Assembly (NCBI GenBank): GCA_001602955.1
Contig: LVAC01000019.1
Location: 181,462 to 245,461, forward strand
Reading direction: 5' to 3'
Source of the DNA: Sulfurospirillum sp001602955
GTDB lineage: Bacteria; Campylobacterota; Campylobacteria; Campylobacterales; Sulfurospirillaceae
Length of the DNA stretch: 64,000 nt
Below are positions 1 through 8,095 of the stretch, in pieces; the stretch's first letter is position 1; each line of letters opens with the position of its first letter. Under the pieces are notes generated by a model, which saw only the letters and a program-made list of their open reading frames with translations, ran no database searches and was not told the origin of the DNA. The translations under genes were made by a program, and so were the position numbers.

Positions 1-452
1 CGCAAAGAGACGAGTTTTTTACCTAAAGCGACATGTTCGTCGAAACGTAAATGTTTATTGATGCTCAGTTCTATCACGGGAATGCTGGCTTTGGGAAAAA
101 GGTAATAAAGCGGCATCCAAGCCCCGTGATCCAAGCCGCGTTCTATCATAGGAATACCGCCTAAAAGATCGCTAACGTGTTTGGAGAGCGAATTATTGCT
201 CGGGCTCTCGTAGGAGAGTTCGTACAAAGAGGGCGGGAAACCGTAAAAATCGTAGAGTGTTTCGTAGGTAATGCCCGAAGCGATGCTTACCGCCGTTTGA
301 TCGGCGTACCAATGCGCCGAAACGACTAAAATCGCTTTAGGAAGCACTAGTTGCGTGCTGAGCGTTTCCAACGCTTGCGTAAAACGGTTGTCCAACACCA
401 AGTTCATCGGCGAGCCGTGGGAGATAAAAAGGCTCGGCATCGTTTGCGTCAT
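1..452 (-). CDS. ygiD: YgiD-type extradiol dioxygenase, 3' part outside the window
   Basis: This is the first about 150 residues of a class III extradiol ring-cleavage dioxygenase of the YgiD (4,5-DOPA dioxygenase) family. I translated it from the reverse strand. The N-terminus carries the family motif ISHGSP at residues 10-15, then VVSAHW near residue 43 and DHGAWMPL near residue 107; the histidines in these motifs are the usual metal ligands. The ATG at 450-452 is preceded by an AGGA Shine-Dalgarno. The gene runs off the left edge, so length and C-terminal residues cannot be judged. It lies 77 bp downstream of pstB on the same strand but has its own ribosome site. The physiological substrate is unknown; the DOPA activity is known only from the E. 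coli family member. Confidence 0.85.
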   Translation of the reverse strand, partial: MTQTMPSLFISHGSPMNLVLDNRFTQALETLSTQLVLPKAILVVSAHWYADQTAVSIASGITYETLYDFYGFPPSLYELSYESPSNNSLSKHVSDLLGGIPMIERGLDHGAWMPLYYLFPKASIPVIELSINKHLRFDEHVALGKKLVSL

Positions 453-529
453 CAACGTATCCTTTGTCGAAAAACGTATTATAACGGCAAAAGATTAACA
501 ATCGATAAAAAGCAAAGGAAGATCGGAAA

Positions 530-1321
530 TTAACCGAACCTTCCCGTGATGTACTCTTCGGTCAGTTTTTCTTGTGGATTGACGAACATATTTTTCGTAT
601 GATCGAGTTCAATGAGTTCGCCCAAATACATAAACGCAGTATAGTCCGAAATGCGCGCGGCTTGCTGAAGGTTGTGCGTGACGATGATGACAGTAAGTTG
701 TTCTTTGAGCTCGATAATAAGCTGTTCGATCGAAATGGTCGAAATCGGATCGAGTGCAGAGGTCGGTTCGTCGAAAAGAAGAACCTGAGGTTCAACCGCA
801 ACGGCACGTGCGATACACAAACGTTGTTGCTGACCGCCCGAGAGTGCGGAAGCTCCGTCTTTGAGTCGGTCTTTGACTTCGTCCCACAATGCGGCACCGC
901 GGAGGGCTTTTTCGACTTTTTCGGCAATGACTTTTTTATCTTTGAGCCCTTGAAGGCGAAGTCCGTAGGCGACGTTATCGAAAATGCTCATCGGAAACGG
1001 GGTCGGTTTTTGGAAAATCATACCGATTTTCATACGAAGCGCGATAAGGTCGGTCTCTTTGGAAAGAAGATTTTTATTGTCCATATGAAAGTGAATTTCG
1101 CCTTCGTAGCGGTTTCCCGGATACAAATCGTGCATACGATTGAACGATCGAAGCAAAGTCGTTTTTCCGCATCCGCTAGGGCCGATCAGTGCGGTGACTT
1201 TTTTCTGCGCGATCGGCATATTGACCGCTTTAAGGTTGGGTTCGTTTTTACCCGCATAGTAAAAGTTAAAGTCTTTGACTTCAAGTTCGAGAGGATCGGT
1301 AATGGTCGTGATGGTAGACAT
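530..1321 (-). CDS. pstB: Phosphate ABC transporter ATP-binding protein PstB
   Basis: The ATPase subunit of the high-affinity phosphate importer, acting on the cytoplasmic face with PstA and PstC. The 263-residue protein has Walker A GPSGCGKTT at 47-55, a Q-loop glutamine at 104, the signature LSGGQ at 160-164 and Walker B LLFDEP at 181-186, all intact. The length is normal for PstB. I chose the ATG at 1321 because a GGAAA ribosome site precedes it; an upstream in-frame ATG at 1438 would run deep into pstA. It is the last gene of the pstSCAB run. No phoU follows, which is unlike many proteobacterial pst operons. Confidence 0.96.
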   Translation of the reverse strand: MSTITTITDPLELEVKDFNFYYAGKNEPNLKAVNMPIAQKKVTALIGPSGCGKTTLLRSFNRMHDLYPGNRYEGEIHFHMDNKNLLSKETDLIALRMKIGMIFQKPTPFPMSIFDNVAYGLRLQGLKDKKVIAEKVEKALRGAALWDEVKDRLKDGASALSGGQQQRLCIARAVAVEPQVLLFDEPTSALDPISTISIEQLIIELKEQLTVIIVTHNLQQAARISDYTAFMYLGELIELDHTKNMFVNPQEKLTEEYITGRFG

Positions 1322-1331
1322 CGATTTCCTT

Positions 1332-2180
1332 TTAGCGTTTTTTACGTTTGATAATAATGCGTCCGATGATGTTAATGGCAAGAATGGAAAATGCCAAGAT
1401 GGCGGCACTTGCCCAACCGATGGCTTGCCAATCTTCAAAAGGGCTCATCGTATAGTTAAACATCGTCACGGTCAACGACGCGATGGAACGAGACATATCC
1501 ATCGAGTAAAAGTTATTGTTAAAGGCGGTGAACAGAAGCGGTGCGGTCTCTCCCGCCACTCTGGCAACACCGAGCAAAATACCCGTCGTAATGCCCGTAA
1601 TCGCTCCTTTATAGACGATTTGGACGATAACTTTCCATTTGGGAGCACCCAGAGCGTAAGCGGCTTCGCGAAGTTCTCTTGGAACGAGGGCTAACATGTC
1701 ATCAGTCGTTCGGATAATGACCGGAATCATAATGATCGCAAGCGCGATGCTTCCCGCCCAACCGGAAAATTGTTTAAATGGCATGACTAAGATACCGTAG
1801 ACGAAAACACCGATAATAATGGAAGGTGCGGACATCATAATATCGGAAATATCGCGTGTGAAATTGGCAAAACGAGAATTCGCACCGTATTCGCTTAGGT
1901 ACGTTCCTGCTAGCAATCCCATCGGTACGCCGATCATCGTCGATGTTACGGTCAGCATCAAATGTCCCACAAGCGCATGGCGTAAACCGCTCGGTTCAAT
2001 GCCCGGAGGCGCACCGTCAACGCTAAAAATTTCCCAAGAGATGTGTGACAATCCGTTAAAGAGTAAAATACCCAAAATCCAAAAAAGGAAGAAAATACCT
2101 AAAACCGTCGCAAAAGAGGCTAAGGAGAGGGCAATGATATTGTTGATTTTGCGTTTTTGATACGAGGATTTATTAACCAT
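1332..2180 (-). CDS. pstA: Phosphate ABC transporter permease PstA
   Basis: One of the two inner-membrane permease subunits of the phosphate importer. The 282 residues show about six hydrophobic segments, and the cytoplasmic coupling loop reads VPRELREAAYALGAPKW near residue 170, the EAA-type motif that docks on PstB. The sequence ends in a basic tail. Its start overlaps the end of pstC by 8 bp and only 10 bp separate it from pstB, so translation is probably coupled. Length and order are standard for the family. Confidence 0.95.
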   Translation of the reverse strand: MVNKSSYQKRKINNIIALSLASFATVLGIFFLFWILGILLFNGLSHISWEIFSVDGAPPGIEPSGLRHALVGHLMLTVTSTMIGVPMGLLAGTYLSEYGANSRFANFTRDISDIMMSAPSIIIGVFVYGILVMPFKQFSGWAGSIALAIIMIPVIIRTTDDMLALVPRELREAAYALGAPKWKVIVQIVYKGAITGITTGILLGVARVAGETAPLLFTAFNNNFYSMDMSRSIASLTVTMFNYTMSPFEDWQAIGWASAAILAFSILAINIIGRIIIKRKKR

Positions 2181-3039
2181 TTTTTCTCACTTTACGTAAA
2201 AAGACGAATTTGGCTACGGCGATGACGCCGAAGCTCAGTACGAATAAGATCAGTGCCAAGAAAAAGAGGCTCGAATAGTACAAATCGCCGTCGGCTTCGC
2301 TAAATTCGTTTGCCAAAATGACCGGAATACTCGTGGCGGGTTCTAAAATGGAAGAAGGCATGCGCGTAGCATTTCCCATCACGAAGGTTACTGCCATCGT
2401 TTCACCCAAAGCCCTTCCTAAAGAGAGAATAATCGAGCCGATAATGCCCACTTTGGCAAACGGAATCACGACGTCTTTAATCACGTCCCATTTGGTCGCT
2501 CCCAGTGCGTATGCCGATTCTTTGAGAATATCGGGCGTCGTATCCATCGCGTCTCTTGAAACTGCGGCGGTAAAGGGAATAATCATAATTGCTAAGATAA
2601 CGCTCGCCGTCAACGTTCCGATTCCCGAACTGTGCGTGAGTGCTTGAATGACGGGTACGAAGAAAAAAAGTCCCCACATACCGTAAACGATGGACGGGAT
2701 CGCCGCTAAAAGCTCGATCATCGTACCGATCAGCGTTTTGATACCGCCTCGAACGATTTCGGAAAGAAAAATCGCAATACCCAAAGCGATAGGCGTGGCT
2801 AGCACCATAGCGATAGACGTACTGCTCAGTGTTCCGTAAATGGCGGGAAACGCGCCGAATTGCTCGACGTTGGGCGCCCAGTTGGTATCGAAAATAAATT
2901 TAAAACCGAGCTTATCGATTGCCAGCTTGGCATGATCGTAGAGAACGTAAAAAATACTCACTAAAATCACTAAAACCGAGATCGACATCAATCTCGCGAG
3001 GTTGCCGAAAATAAAGTCGCCGATATTAAAATGCTTCAT
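2173..3039 (-). CDS. pstC: Phosphate ABC transporter permease PstC
   Basis: The second permease of the phosphate importer, forming the membrane channel with PstA. The protein has 288 residues with six predicted membrane helices. The EAA loop LKESAYALGATKWDV lies near residue 172 and the PstC-typical GRALGETMAVTFVMGN near 207. It follows pstS after a 63-bp gap that contains a GC-rich hairpin, which may let more pstS than pstC message accumulate. The stop overlaps pstA by 8 bp. Confidence 0.95.
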   Translation of the reverse strand: MKHFNIGDFIFGNLARLMSISVLVILVSIFYVLYDHAKLAIDKLGFKFIFDTNWAPNVEQFGAFPAIYGTLSSTSIAMVLATPIALGIAIFLSEIVRGGIKTLIGTMIELLAAIPSIVYGMWGLFFFVPVIQALTHSSGIGTLTASVILAIMIIPFTAAVSRDAMDTTPDILKESAYALGATKWDVIKDVVIPFAKVGIIGSIILSLGRALGETMAVTFVMGNATRMPSSILEPATSIPVILANEFSEADGDLYYSSLFFLALILFVLSFGVIAVAKFVFLRKVRKNG

Positions 3040-3074
3040 AACGAAGTGGTTTCCTTCACAAGGAGATAAGGTGT

Positions 3075-3094
3075 CGCGGAGCTTTAGCCCCGCG
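3075..3094 (-). promoter_or_regulatory. Hairpin between pstS and pstC
   Basis: A short GC-rich inverted repeat sits in the 63-bp gap after pstS. The arms CGCGG and CCGCG are followed by two more pairs around a TTTA loop, with one mismatch. There is no T-run, so it is not a classic terminator. Such hairpins often protect the upstream message in solute-binding-protein operons; that role here is inference. Confidence 0.4.
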
Positions 3095-3102
3095 AGTTAA
3101 AA

Positions 3103-4104
3103 TTATTTTGCGCCGTTGGTTTTCAAGTAAGCTTCGATGGCTTCTACGGTCGGTTTAGGAAGTGGGATATAGCCCAATTTTTCAGCTTCAGCCGCACCTT
3201 TTTCAAACGCGAACGTAAAGAATTTTGAGACTTCTTTGTTTTCAGCCGCTTTTTCTTGCGGTAAAAGAATAAACGTTGCCGCTACGATCGGATAGGTCGT
3301 TTTACCCGGTTGAGACGCAAGGATTTGATAAAAGCCCTCTTCGCCTTTCCATTTTGCGTTCGCCGCAGCTGCCATAATATTTTCGGTCGTCGCTTTTACC
3401 CACGTACCTTCAGCACTTTGAAGCGTTGCCATCGGAAGGTTATTTTTTGCGGCATATGCCGTTTCGATATAACCGATAGAGCCCGGAGTTTGTTTGATCA
3501 TATTGGTCACGCCTTCGTTACCTTTTCCGCCGATACCCACAGGCCATTGAACGGTTTTACCCAAGCCCACTTTTTCATGCCATGTTTTACCCATTTTATC
3601 GAGCCAGTAGGTAAAGTTCCATGTCGTACCGCTTCCGTCAGATCGATACGCAATCGTGATTGTTTTATCCGGAAGAGCTACGCCTGCGTTGTCCGCGGCA
3701 ATTTTAGGATCGTTCCATTTGGTAATCGTGCCTAAGAAAATTTCTTCGACGACGGCATTGGAAAGCTTGACTTCTTTGCCTTCAAGTTCGGGAAGGTTGT
3801 ACGCTAAACAGATAGCACCGACGACGGCAGGAAATTGAAGAAGTTTGCTTTCGCCCAAGCGTTTAGCTTCAAGCGGTTCATCGGAAGCTCCGAAATCCAC
3901 CGTACGCGCTTCGATTTGTTTAATACCGCCGCCGGAACCGATAGATTGATAATTGACTTGTACGCCGGTTTGTGCTTGGTAATCGTGCGCCCATTTATAA
4001 TAGATCGGAGCCGGAAAGCTAGCACCCGCGCCGTTGATTTTATCTGCCGCTACAAGGCTGACTGCCGCTAGAACTGAAAGAAGTAACATTCTATTCATCT
4101 TCAT
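3103..4104 (-). CDS. pstS: Periplasmic phosphate-binding protein PstS
   Basis: The periplasmic receptor that delivers phosphate to PstCA-PstB. The 333-residue protein begins with a Sec signal peptide of about 20 residues (cleavage after SLVAA). The mature start INGAGASFPAPIY is typical. Phosphate-contact loops are visible as GSGGGIK, GASDEPL and RSDGSGTT, matching classical PstS. The ATG at 4104 has an AGGGGA ribosome site. A TATAT-like -10 lies about 25-30 bp upstream of the ATG on the minus strand. It heads the operon and faces away from a second, different PstS-like gene at 4587. Confidence 0.95.
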   Translation of the reverse strand: MKMNRMLLLSVLAAVSLVAADKINGAGASFPAPIYYKWAHDYQAQTGVQVNYQSIGSGGGIKQIEARTVDFGASDEPLEAKRLGESKLLQFPAVVGAICLAYNLPELEGKEVKLSNAVVEEIFLGTITKWNDPKIAADNAGVALPDKTITIAYRSDGSGTTWNFTYWLDKMGKTWHEKVGLGKTVQWPVGIGGKGNEGVTNMIKQTPGSIGYIETAYAAKNNLPMATLQSAEGTWVKATTENIMAAAANAKWKGEEGFYQILASQPGKTTYPIVAATFILLPQEKAAENKEVSKFFTFAFEKGAAEAEKLGYIPLPKPTVEAIEAYLKTNGAK

Positions 4105-4287
4105 TGAAATTCCCCTTTGCTGAAGTTTGATATAACAAGAGGCATTCTAATAGGAATTGGTTACCGTTTGATTACATGTAAGGCTCTTTTTGAAGCGTGA
4201 CATGTCAAAAACGAAACGTAATCACACCGTAATGAAATCCCTTTAATATAGCGTTTGCAATTGCATCGGATCGAAAAAGTTTGAACG
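4105..4287. promoter_or_regulatory. Divergent promoter region of the two phosphate-binding protein genes
   Basis: This is the unique part of the 482-bp spacer between the divergent genes at 4104 and 4587. It is AT-rich near pstS, where a TATAT-like -10 for the minus strand can be seen around 4127-4133. It carries two palindromic ACATGT motifs, TTACATGTAA at 4172-4181 and TGACATGTCA at 4198-4207, only 16 bp apart. They could be operator half-sites, but the same motif is scattered over the whole window. I could not recognise a clear Pho box. No reading frame here looks real. Confidence 0.4.
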
Positions 4288-4561
4288 CCCAAGCGGCGAG
4301 CGTAGGCGTTTGGGCTTTGCCTAAACGCCGTGATGAGAAGGATAAAAACGTTGGATGCGGCATTTGAAAACTTCTGCCTCGAACGAGGCAAGCTTTAGTG
4401 CCCAAGCGGCGAGCGTAGGCGTTTGGGCTTTGCCTAAACGCCGTGGTAAGAAGGATAAAAACGTTGGATGCGGCATTTGAAAACTTCTGCCTCGAACGAG
4501 GCAAGCTTTAGTGCCCAAGCGGCGAGCGTAGGCGTTTGGGCTTTGCCTAAACGCCGTGGTA
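4288..4561. repeat. Tandem repeat, 113-bp unit, about 2.4 copies, with internal hairpins
   Basis: Three copies start at 4288, 4401 and 4514, exactly 113 bp apart; the last is cut after about 46 bp. The first two full copies differ at only a couple of bases. Each unit starts with an imperfect hairpin: arms GGCGTTTGGGC and GCCTAAACGCC around TTT, which pair fully if one G-U pair is allowed. A second hairpin, TGCCTC-GAAC-GAGGCA, follows. Short open frames across the array merely translate the repeat. The last copy ends about 10 bp before the ribosome site of the gene at 4587, so it lies in or just before that leader. I suspect a dispersed REP-like element, but no other copy is visible in the window. 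Confidence 0.9.
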
Positions 4562-4586
4562 AAAATAAAAAAGAAGGAGCGTTAGG

Positions 4587-5627
4587 ATGAACATGTCAAA
4601 ACGTGCTATCGTGTGGTTATTGGGCATTGCCTCTTTAAGCGGCGTTGCCGTTGCGAGAGATCAAATTTATATCGTCGGTTCTTCGACGGTTTATCCGTTT
4701 ACGACCTACGTCGCCAAGGCATTTGCCGCGAAAAGCAATCCGCTTCCGCGCGTCGAGTCGACCGGAACGGGCGGAGGAATGAAACTGTTTTGTGCCGGCG
4801 TAGGCCCCGATACGCCCGATATAACGAATGCTTCACGCCCGATGAAGCAAAGCGAATATGAAACGTGCGTCAAAAACGGCGTGAGCGACATTACCGGTAT
4901 GAAAGTCGGATTTGACGGCATCGTATTTGCCCATTCACAAAAAAATCCCGACATATCGCTGACGCGCGAACAGATTTTTCTAGCACTTGCCGAAGAAGTG
5001 CCCTCTAAAGACGGTAAAAGCTTGGTCAAAAATCCGTATAAAACATGGAATGAAATCGACCCTTCGCTTCCCAATCGCAAAATCGTCGTTTACGGACCTC
5101 CGACAACTTCGGGAACGCGCGATTCTTTCGAAGAGATGGTGATGGAGCATGCTTCTAAACATTTTGACGCGTACGGCGAACAAAAAGGCAAATACAAAGC
5201 CATTCGCCAAGACGACGTGTATGTTCCCGCGGCGGAAAACGATGATTTGGTCGTGCGTAAACTGACAAAAGACCTCGAAGCGTTCGGTATTTTCGGTTAT
5301 AGCTATCTTGAAGAGAACGCCGATAAAATCCAAGGCGCACACGTCGACGGAAAAGACCCCAATTTTAAAACGATCTCTTCGGGCGAATACCCGATTGCGC
5401 GAGGGTTGTATCTTTACATCAAAAATGCTCATCGAAACGACGTTAAAGGCATGGAAGCGTTCATTAAATTGTACACGAACGCAAACATGATAGGTCTAAA
5501 AGGCGCACTTCAACGCATCGGCTTGATTCCGATGGACGAGCGCGAATTGAAAAAAGTGCAAGTCGCCGTTTGGGCTCAAACCAAACTGACCGAAGCGATG
5601 GTCAAGAAAAATACGATTTTACCCTAA
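4587..5627 (+). CDS. Second PstS-like phosphate-binding protein
   Basis: An exported PstS-family solute-binding protein of 346 residues, clearly different in sequence from the PstS at 3103. A signal peptide covers about residues 1-23 (hydrophobic WLLGIASLSGVAVA). Phosphate-binding loops are recognisable: VGSSTVYPF near 30, GTGGGMKLF near 61 and TTSGTRDSF near 170. The ATG at 4587 follows an AAGGAG site; ATG 4593 is an alternative. It lies opposite to pstSCAB and has no permease of its own nearby. It might feed the same PstCAB complex, bind at another phosphate range, or act as a sensor. Its leader contains the 113-bp repeats. Confidence 0.85.
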   Translation: MNMSKRAIVWLLGIASLSGVAVARDQIYIVGSSTVYPFTTYVAKAFAAKSNPLPRVESTGTGGGMKLFCAGVGPDTPDITNASRPMKQSEYETCVKNGVSDITGMKVGFDGIVFAHSQKNPDISLTREQIFLALAEEVPSKDGKSLVKNPYKTWNEIDPSLPNRKIVVYGPPTTSGTRDSFEEMVMEHASKHFDAYGEQKGKYKAIRQDDVYVPAAENDDLVVRKLTKDLEAFGIFGYSYLEENADKIQGAHVDGKDPNFKTISSGEYPIARGLYLYIKNAHRNDVKGMEAFIKLYTNANMIGLKGALQRIGLIPMDERELKKVQVAVWAQTKLTEAMVKKNTILP

Positions 5628-5634
5628 GCCGTTT

Positions 5635-5650
5635 TGCCTTCGATAAGGCA
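5635..5650 (+). terminator. Small hairpin after the second PstS-like gene
   Basis: TGCCTT and AAGGCA pair around CGAT, followed by TGCTTTTAG. It resembles the GCCTC/GAGGC hairpin in the upstream tandem repeats. The stem is only six pairs and the T-run short, so it is a weak terminator or an mRNA end-protector. The next gene starts 24 bp later. Confidence 0.35.
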
Positions 5651-5673
5651 TGCTTTTAGAAAGGAAATAAGGA

Positions 5674-6483
5674 ATGCAACGAACGATTTTAGGATGCGCT
5701 TTTGCGTTGGTAGGTACGGTTGCCCTCACGATTGCAGGCGTACATGTCATGCAATCGCAAAGCCCCTCTCAAACGCAAAAAACGACGCTTGAGACGCTTC
5801 ATTCGATGAGCCCGACGCTCATGAAGTTACGTTTGGACGTGAAAGAATATATGATCGTCCAAGATAAAAAATACCTGATCGATTTCGATCAAGAAGCTAA
5901 ACGTCTGTACGCGCTCTTAGACACTTTGGACGCGCAATCGTCTCAGGACAAAAACCGTGCGCAAACGATCGATGCCTTGCGTCGCGATATGCAAGCTTTC
6001 GATCGTTTGTTCAAAGCGATCATCGCGCTTGAAGAAGAGAATGCCAAGATCGAAGTGGAGATTTTCGCCAAGTACGATGCGTTATTGGAAGAGCATCCCA
6101 ACCGTATTTTGTTTCAGGCGTTTACCGATAACGATCCGATGAGCGGCAACAGTGCGGCGCATCTTTTGGACGCGGCGTTGAAGTATAAACTGGCCGTGGC
6201 GTCGTATTCGCTCAATAACAGTGAATTTTTCTTGATTCGAACCAAAGAGATGAAAGACATCGTTAAAAAGCATGCCGACAAGATCGAGCTTTTAGTCGAC
6301 AATAAAGAGAGCGTCAAGCGCATTAAAGCGTTTAAAGAGGTTTTCGAGACCTATACGCAAGGGTTTGATCGTTTGGCAAGCAACATTCAAGCCAAACGTA
6401 AAAACGTAAGCGACGCCTTTGACGACGTGGTACCGCGTATGATGAGCCGTTCGCAGGCTCTTTTGTTTGCATCGGAGAAATAA
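5674..6483 (+). CDS. Unknown exported helical protein, sensor-like
   Basis: I do not recognise a family. The 269-residue protein has one hydrophobic segment at about 7-24 (signal anchor or signal peptide). The rest is strongly helical, with long charged amphipathic stretches such as those around 50-80 and 215-245. This recalls the four-helix-bundle sensor domains of chemoreceptors and histidine kinases, but no HAMP, MCP or kinase domain follows. It is 46 bp downstream of the second PstS-like gene on the same strand, so a phosphate-related or sensory role is possible but unproven. An AAGGAAATAAGG stretch gives the ribosome site. Its 3' end meets the yaiI 3' end with 8 bp between. Confidence 0.6.
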   Translation: MQRTILGCAFALVGTVALTIAGVHVMQSQSPSQTQKTTLETLHSMSPTLMKLRLDVKEYMIVQDKKYLIDFDQEAKRLYALLDTLDAQSSQDKNRAQTIDALRRDMQAFDRLFKAIIALEEENAKIEVEIFAKYDALLEEHPNRILFQAFTDNDPMSGNSAAHLLDAALKYKLAVASYSLNNSEFFLIRTKEMKDIVKKHADKIELLVDNKESVKRIKAFKEVFETYTQGFDRLASNIQAKRKNVSDAFDDVVPRMMSRSQALLFASEK

Positions 6484-6491
6484 AGCGGCGT

Positions 6492-6941
6492 TTAAAACGA
6501 ATATTTTTGTAAAAGGGCGTTGAGCGCATCGGCAAAAGCGCGTTTTTGCTTTTCACCGATCGCGCTTGGCCCGCCGGTAATTTCACCCGCATCTCTGAGT
6601 TCTTGCATGAGATTTCGCATCGCAAGCAAGCTTTTGATATTGTGTTCGTCGTAGAGCGTTCCTCTAGGGTCGAGTACCAAAACTTCTTTGTCGACGAGTC
6701 GATTTGCCAAAGGAATATCCGCCGTCACGACCAACTCGTGGGGCTTGACATGTTCAAAGATATAGCGGTCGGCTTCATCGGCTCCTTGGGCGACGACGAT
6801 CATATGAAGGTGCGACGAGGCGGGCAAAGGGATGGGTTTGTTCGCGACGAAATAGGTCGTAATCTCGCGTTTGGAAACGGCGCGCAGCAAAATGTCTTTC
6901 AGTAGGTTAGGAAAAGCGTCGGCATCGACGTAAAGTGCCAT
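6492..6941 (-). CDS. yaiI: UPF0178 (DUF188) family protein YaiI
   Basis: A 149-residue cytoplasmic protein of the YaiI/YqxD family (UPF0178, DUF188), thought from its fold to be a PIN-like or nuclease-related domain; the true function is unknown. Family hallmarks are visible: the start MALYVDADAFPNLLKDILLR, VVAQGADEADRYI near 72, VVTADIPLA near 92, LDPRGTLY near 113 and GGPSA near 135. The length matches the family. It ends tail to tail with the gene at 5674. It lies 7 bp after the gene at 6949 on the same strand, so the two are probably co-transcribed. Confidence 0.9.
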   Translation of the reverse strand: MALYVDADAFPNLLKDILLRAVSKREITTYFVANKPIPLPASSHLHMIVVAQGADEADRYIFEHVKPHELVVTADIPLANRLVDKEVLVLDPRGTLYDEHNIKSLLAMRNLMQELRDAGEITGGPSAIGEKQKRAFADALNALLQKYSF

Positions 6942-6948
6942 ACGTCGT

Positions 6949-8079
6949 CTAACTTCGATGTTTGAGTTGATGGCGTAGTTCCATCAAGAGCCCGTTTTGG
7001 CGCATGGCGATGTACTGATGAATTTTGGATTTCATAAACGCGTTGGGTTGAATCGCAAGCACAAGCGTTTCGTTGATGAGGCTAAAAATCGTCGCATCCG
7101 CGCTAATCATCGTTAAAAAGCCTTTGTCGCTGGGCAGTTGAAAACGAATCTCAAACGTCTCCTCCAAAAGTCCCTTTTGTAAAATCTTTTCAATATCGCC
7201 CAATTTGACGCGAAGTACGATCGCACTCTCCGACAAATTGTCGATCGTACCGTCGAAGAGTTTGATTTTTGTGCGTAAAAGCGTCGCGTTAATCGCTTTT
7301 TGCGGTTGAACGCGGATGTAGGAGCGATCAAGCGGCGAAGCGTCTAAAAATTCAAGTTGCGTCAAGACGACCAAGGATTTTGCCGGATCGACTTTGATGA
7401 TTTTGGCTTTGATGACGTTAGGGATTTTGTCGTGTTGTAAAAACGTAAAGTGTTCCAAGCCGTAGTAATGAATTTTGGGCGTCGTAATTTTCAGCTGTGC
7501 TACGCCCTCGTCGAAGTGGGCGACGCTTGCTTCTTCTTGGATAGGAATACCGTTGTAAAGATTATGCAGCGTGACGCGTTTGTCTTTACGCAAGATAGCG
7601 GCTAAGACGTCGTTTTTGGTATGTGTTTCGTAAAAGTCAAACTCCAAGGTGCCGTAAAAAATCTTTTTGCGCGTCGAAAGCTTGGACATAACGTAGTATT
7701 TATCGAGCCGATCCATCAGGCTTTTGTACGTATCGCTCGGATCGTAAAGCGTGATACCGATGCTTTTAAGCTCGACTTTAAAATAGACTTTCAAGGCGTG
7801 CTCCACGTGTTTCATGATTTTTTTGGCATGGTGGAGTTTCGTATCGCGCAAGATGACGACGAAGGTGTCGTTTGATTGTTGCAAAATCGTTTGAAACGAG
7901 AGTTCCGAATGCATAAACGTGATCACGTCGCGGAAGAAAAAGCCGTCTTCGACATCGACCTCGAAGCCGAATTTTACCAAGCAAAACGGACTTTCGTGCA
8001 TTTTGGCAAAATTGATAGCGGCTTCGAGAATCCCTCGATTGAGATACGTGTTGATCGTTTCGTAATGGCTCGTGTTCAT
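6949..8079 (-). CDS. Degenerate GGDEF plus PilZ-like protein
   Basis: A 376-residue cytoplasmic protein. Residues about 20-150 look like a GGDEF fold that has lost its catalytic site. The segment NDTFVVILRDT sits where GGDEFVVLL would be, and SIGITLYDPSDTY followed by RLDKYYVMSK matches the C-terminal half of such domains. Residues about 240-360 resemble a PilZ domain: an Arg-containing segment SYIRVQP, then GTIDNLSESAIVL. The usual RxxxR and D/NxSxxG motifs are only partly kept, so c-di-GMP binding is uncertain. It probably acts as a signalling or scaffold protein. It lies 16 bp downstream of metY on the same strand and 7 bp before yaiI. Confidence 0.6.
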   Translation of the reverse strand: MNTSHYETINTYLNRGILEAAINFAKMHESPFCLVKFGFEVDVEDGFFFRDVITFMHSELSFQTILQQSNDTFVVILRDTKLHHAKKIMKHVEHALKVYFKVELKSIGITLYDPSDTYKSLMDRLDKYYVMSKLSTRKKIFYGTLEFDFYETHTKNDVLAAILRKDKRVTLHNLYNGIPIQEEASVAHFDEGVAQLKITTPKIHYYGLEHFTFLQHDKIPNVIKAKIIKVDPAKSLVVLTQLEFLDASPLDRSYIRVQPQKAINATLLRTKIKLFDGTIDNLSESAIVLRVKLGDIEKILQKGLLEETFEIRFQLPSDKGFLTMISADATIFSLINETLVLAIQPNAFMKSKIHQYIAMRQNGLLMELRHQLKHRS

Positions 8080-8095
8080 GCGGATCCTTTGCGTG

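Noticed and set aside
572..1351. A 259-codon plus-strand open frame opposite pstB
   Set aside because: It lies antisense to an unmistakable pstB and encodes no recognisable protein.
4105..4287. A Pho box for the phosphate genes
   Set aside because: I looked for paired GTTTC-type or TGTCA-type direct repeats at the right distance from pstS and found only single fragments and the ACATGT palindromes.
4161..4518. Three overlapping minus-strand open frames of 65-99 codons between the two phosphate-binding genes
   Set aside because: They translate the 113-bp tandem repeat, repeat the same peptide in shifted frames, and lack ribosome sites. They are products of the repeat, not genes.
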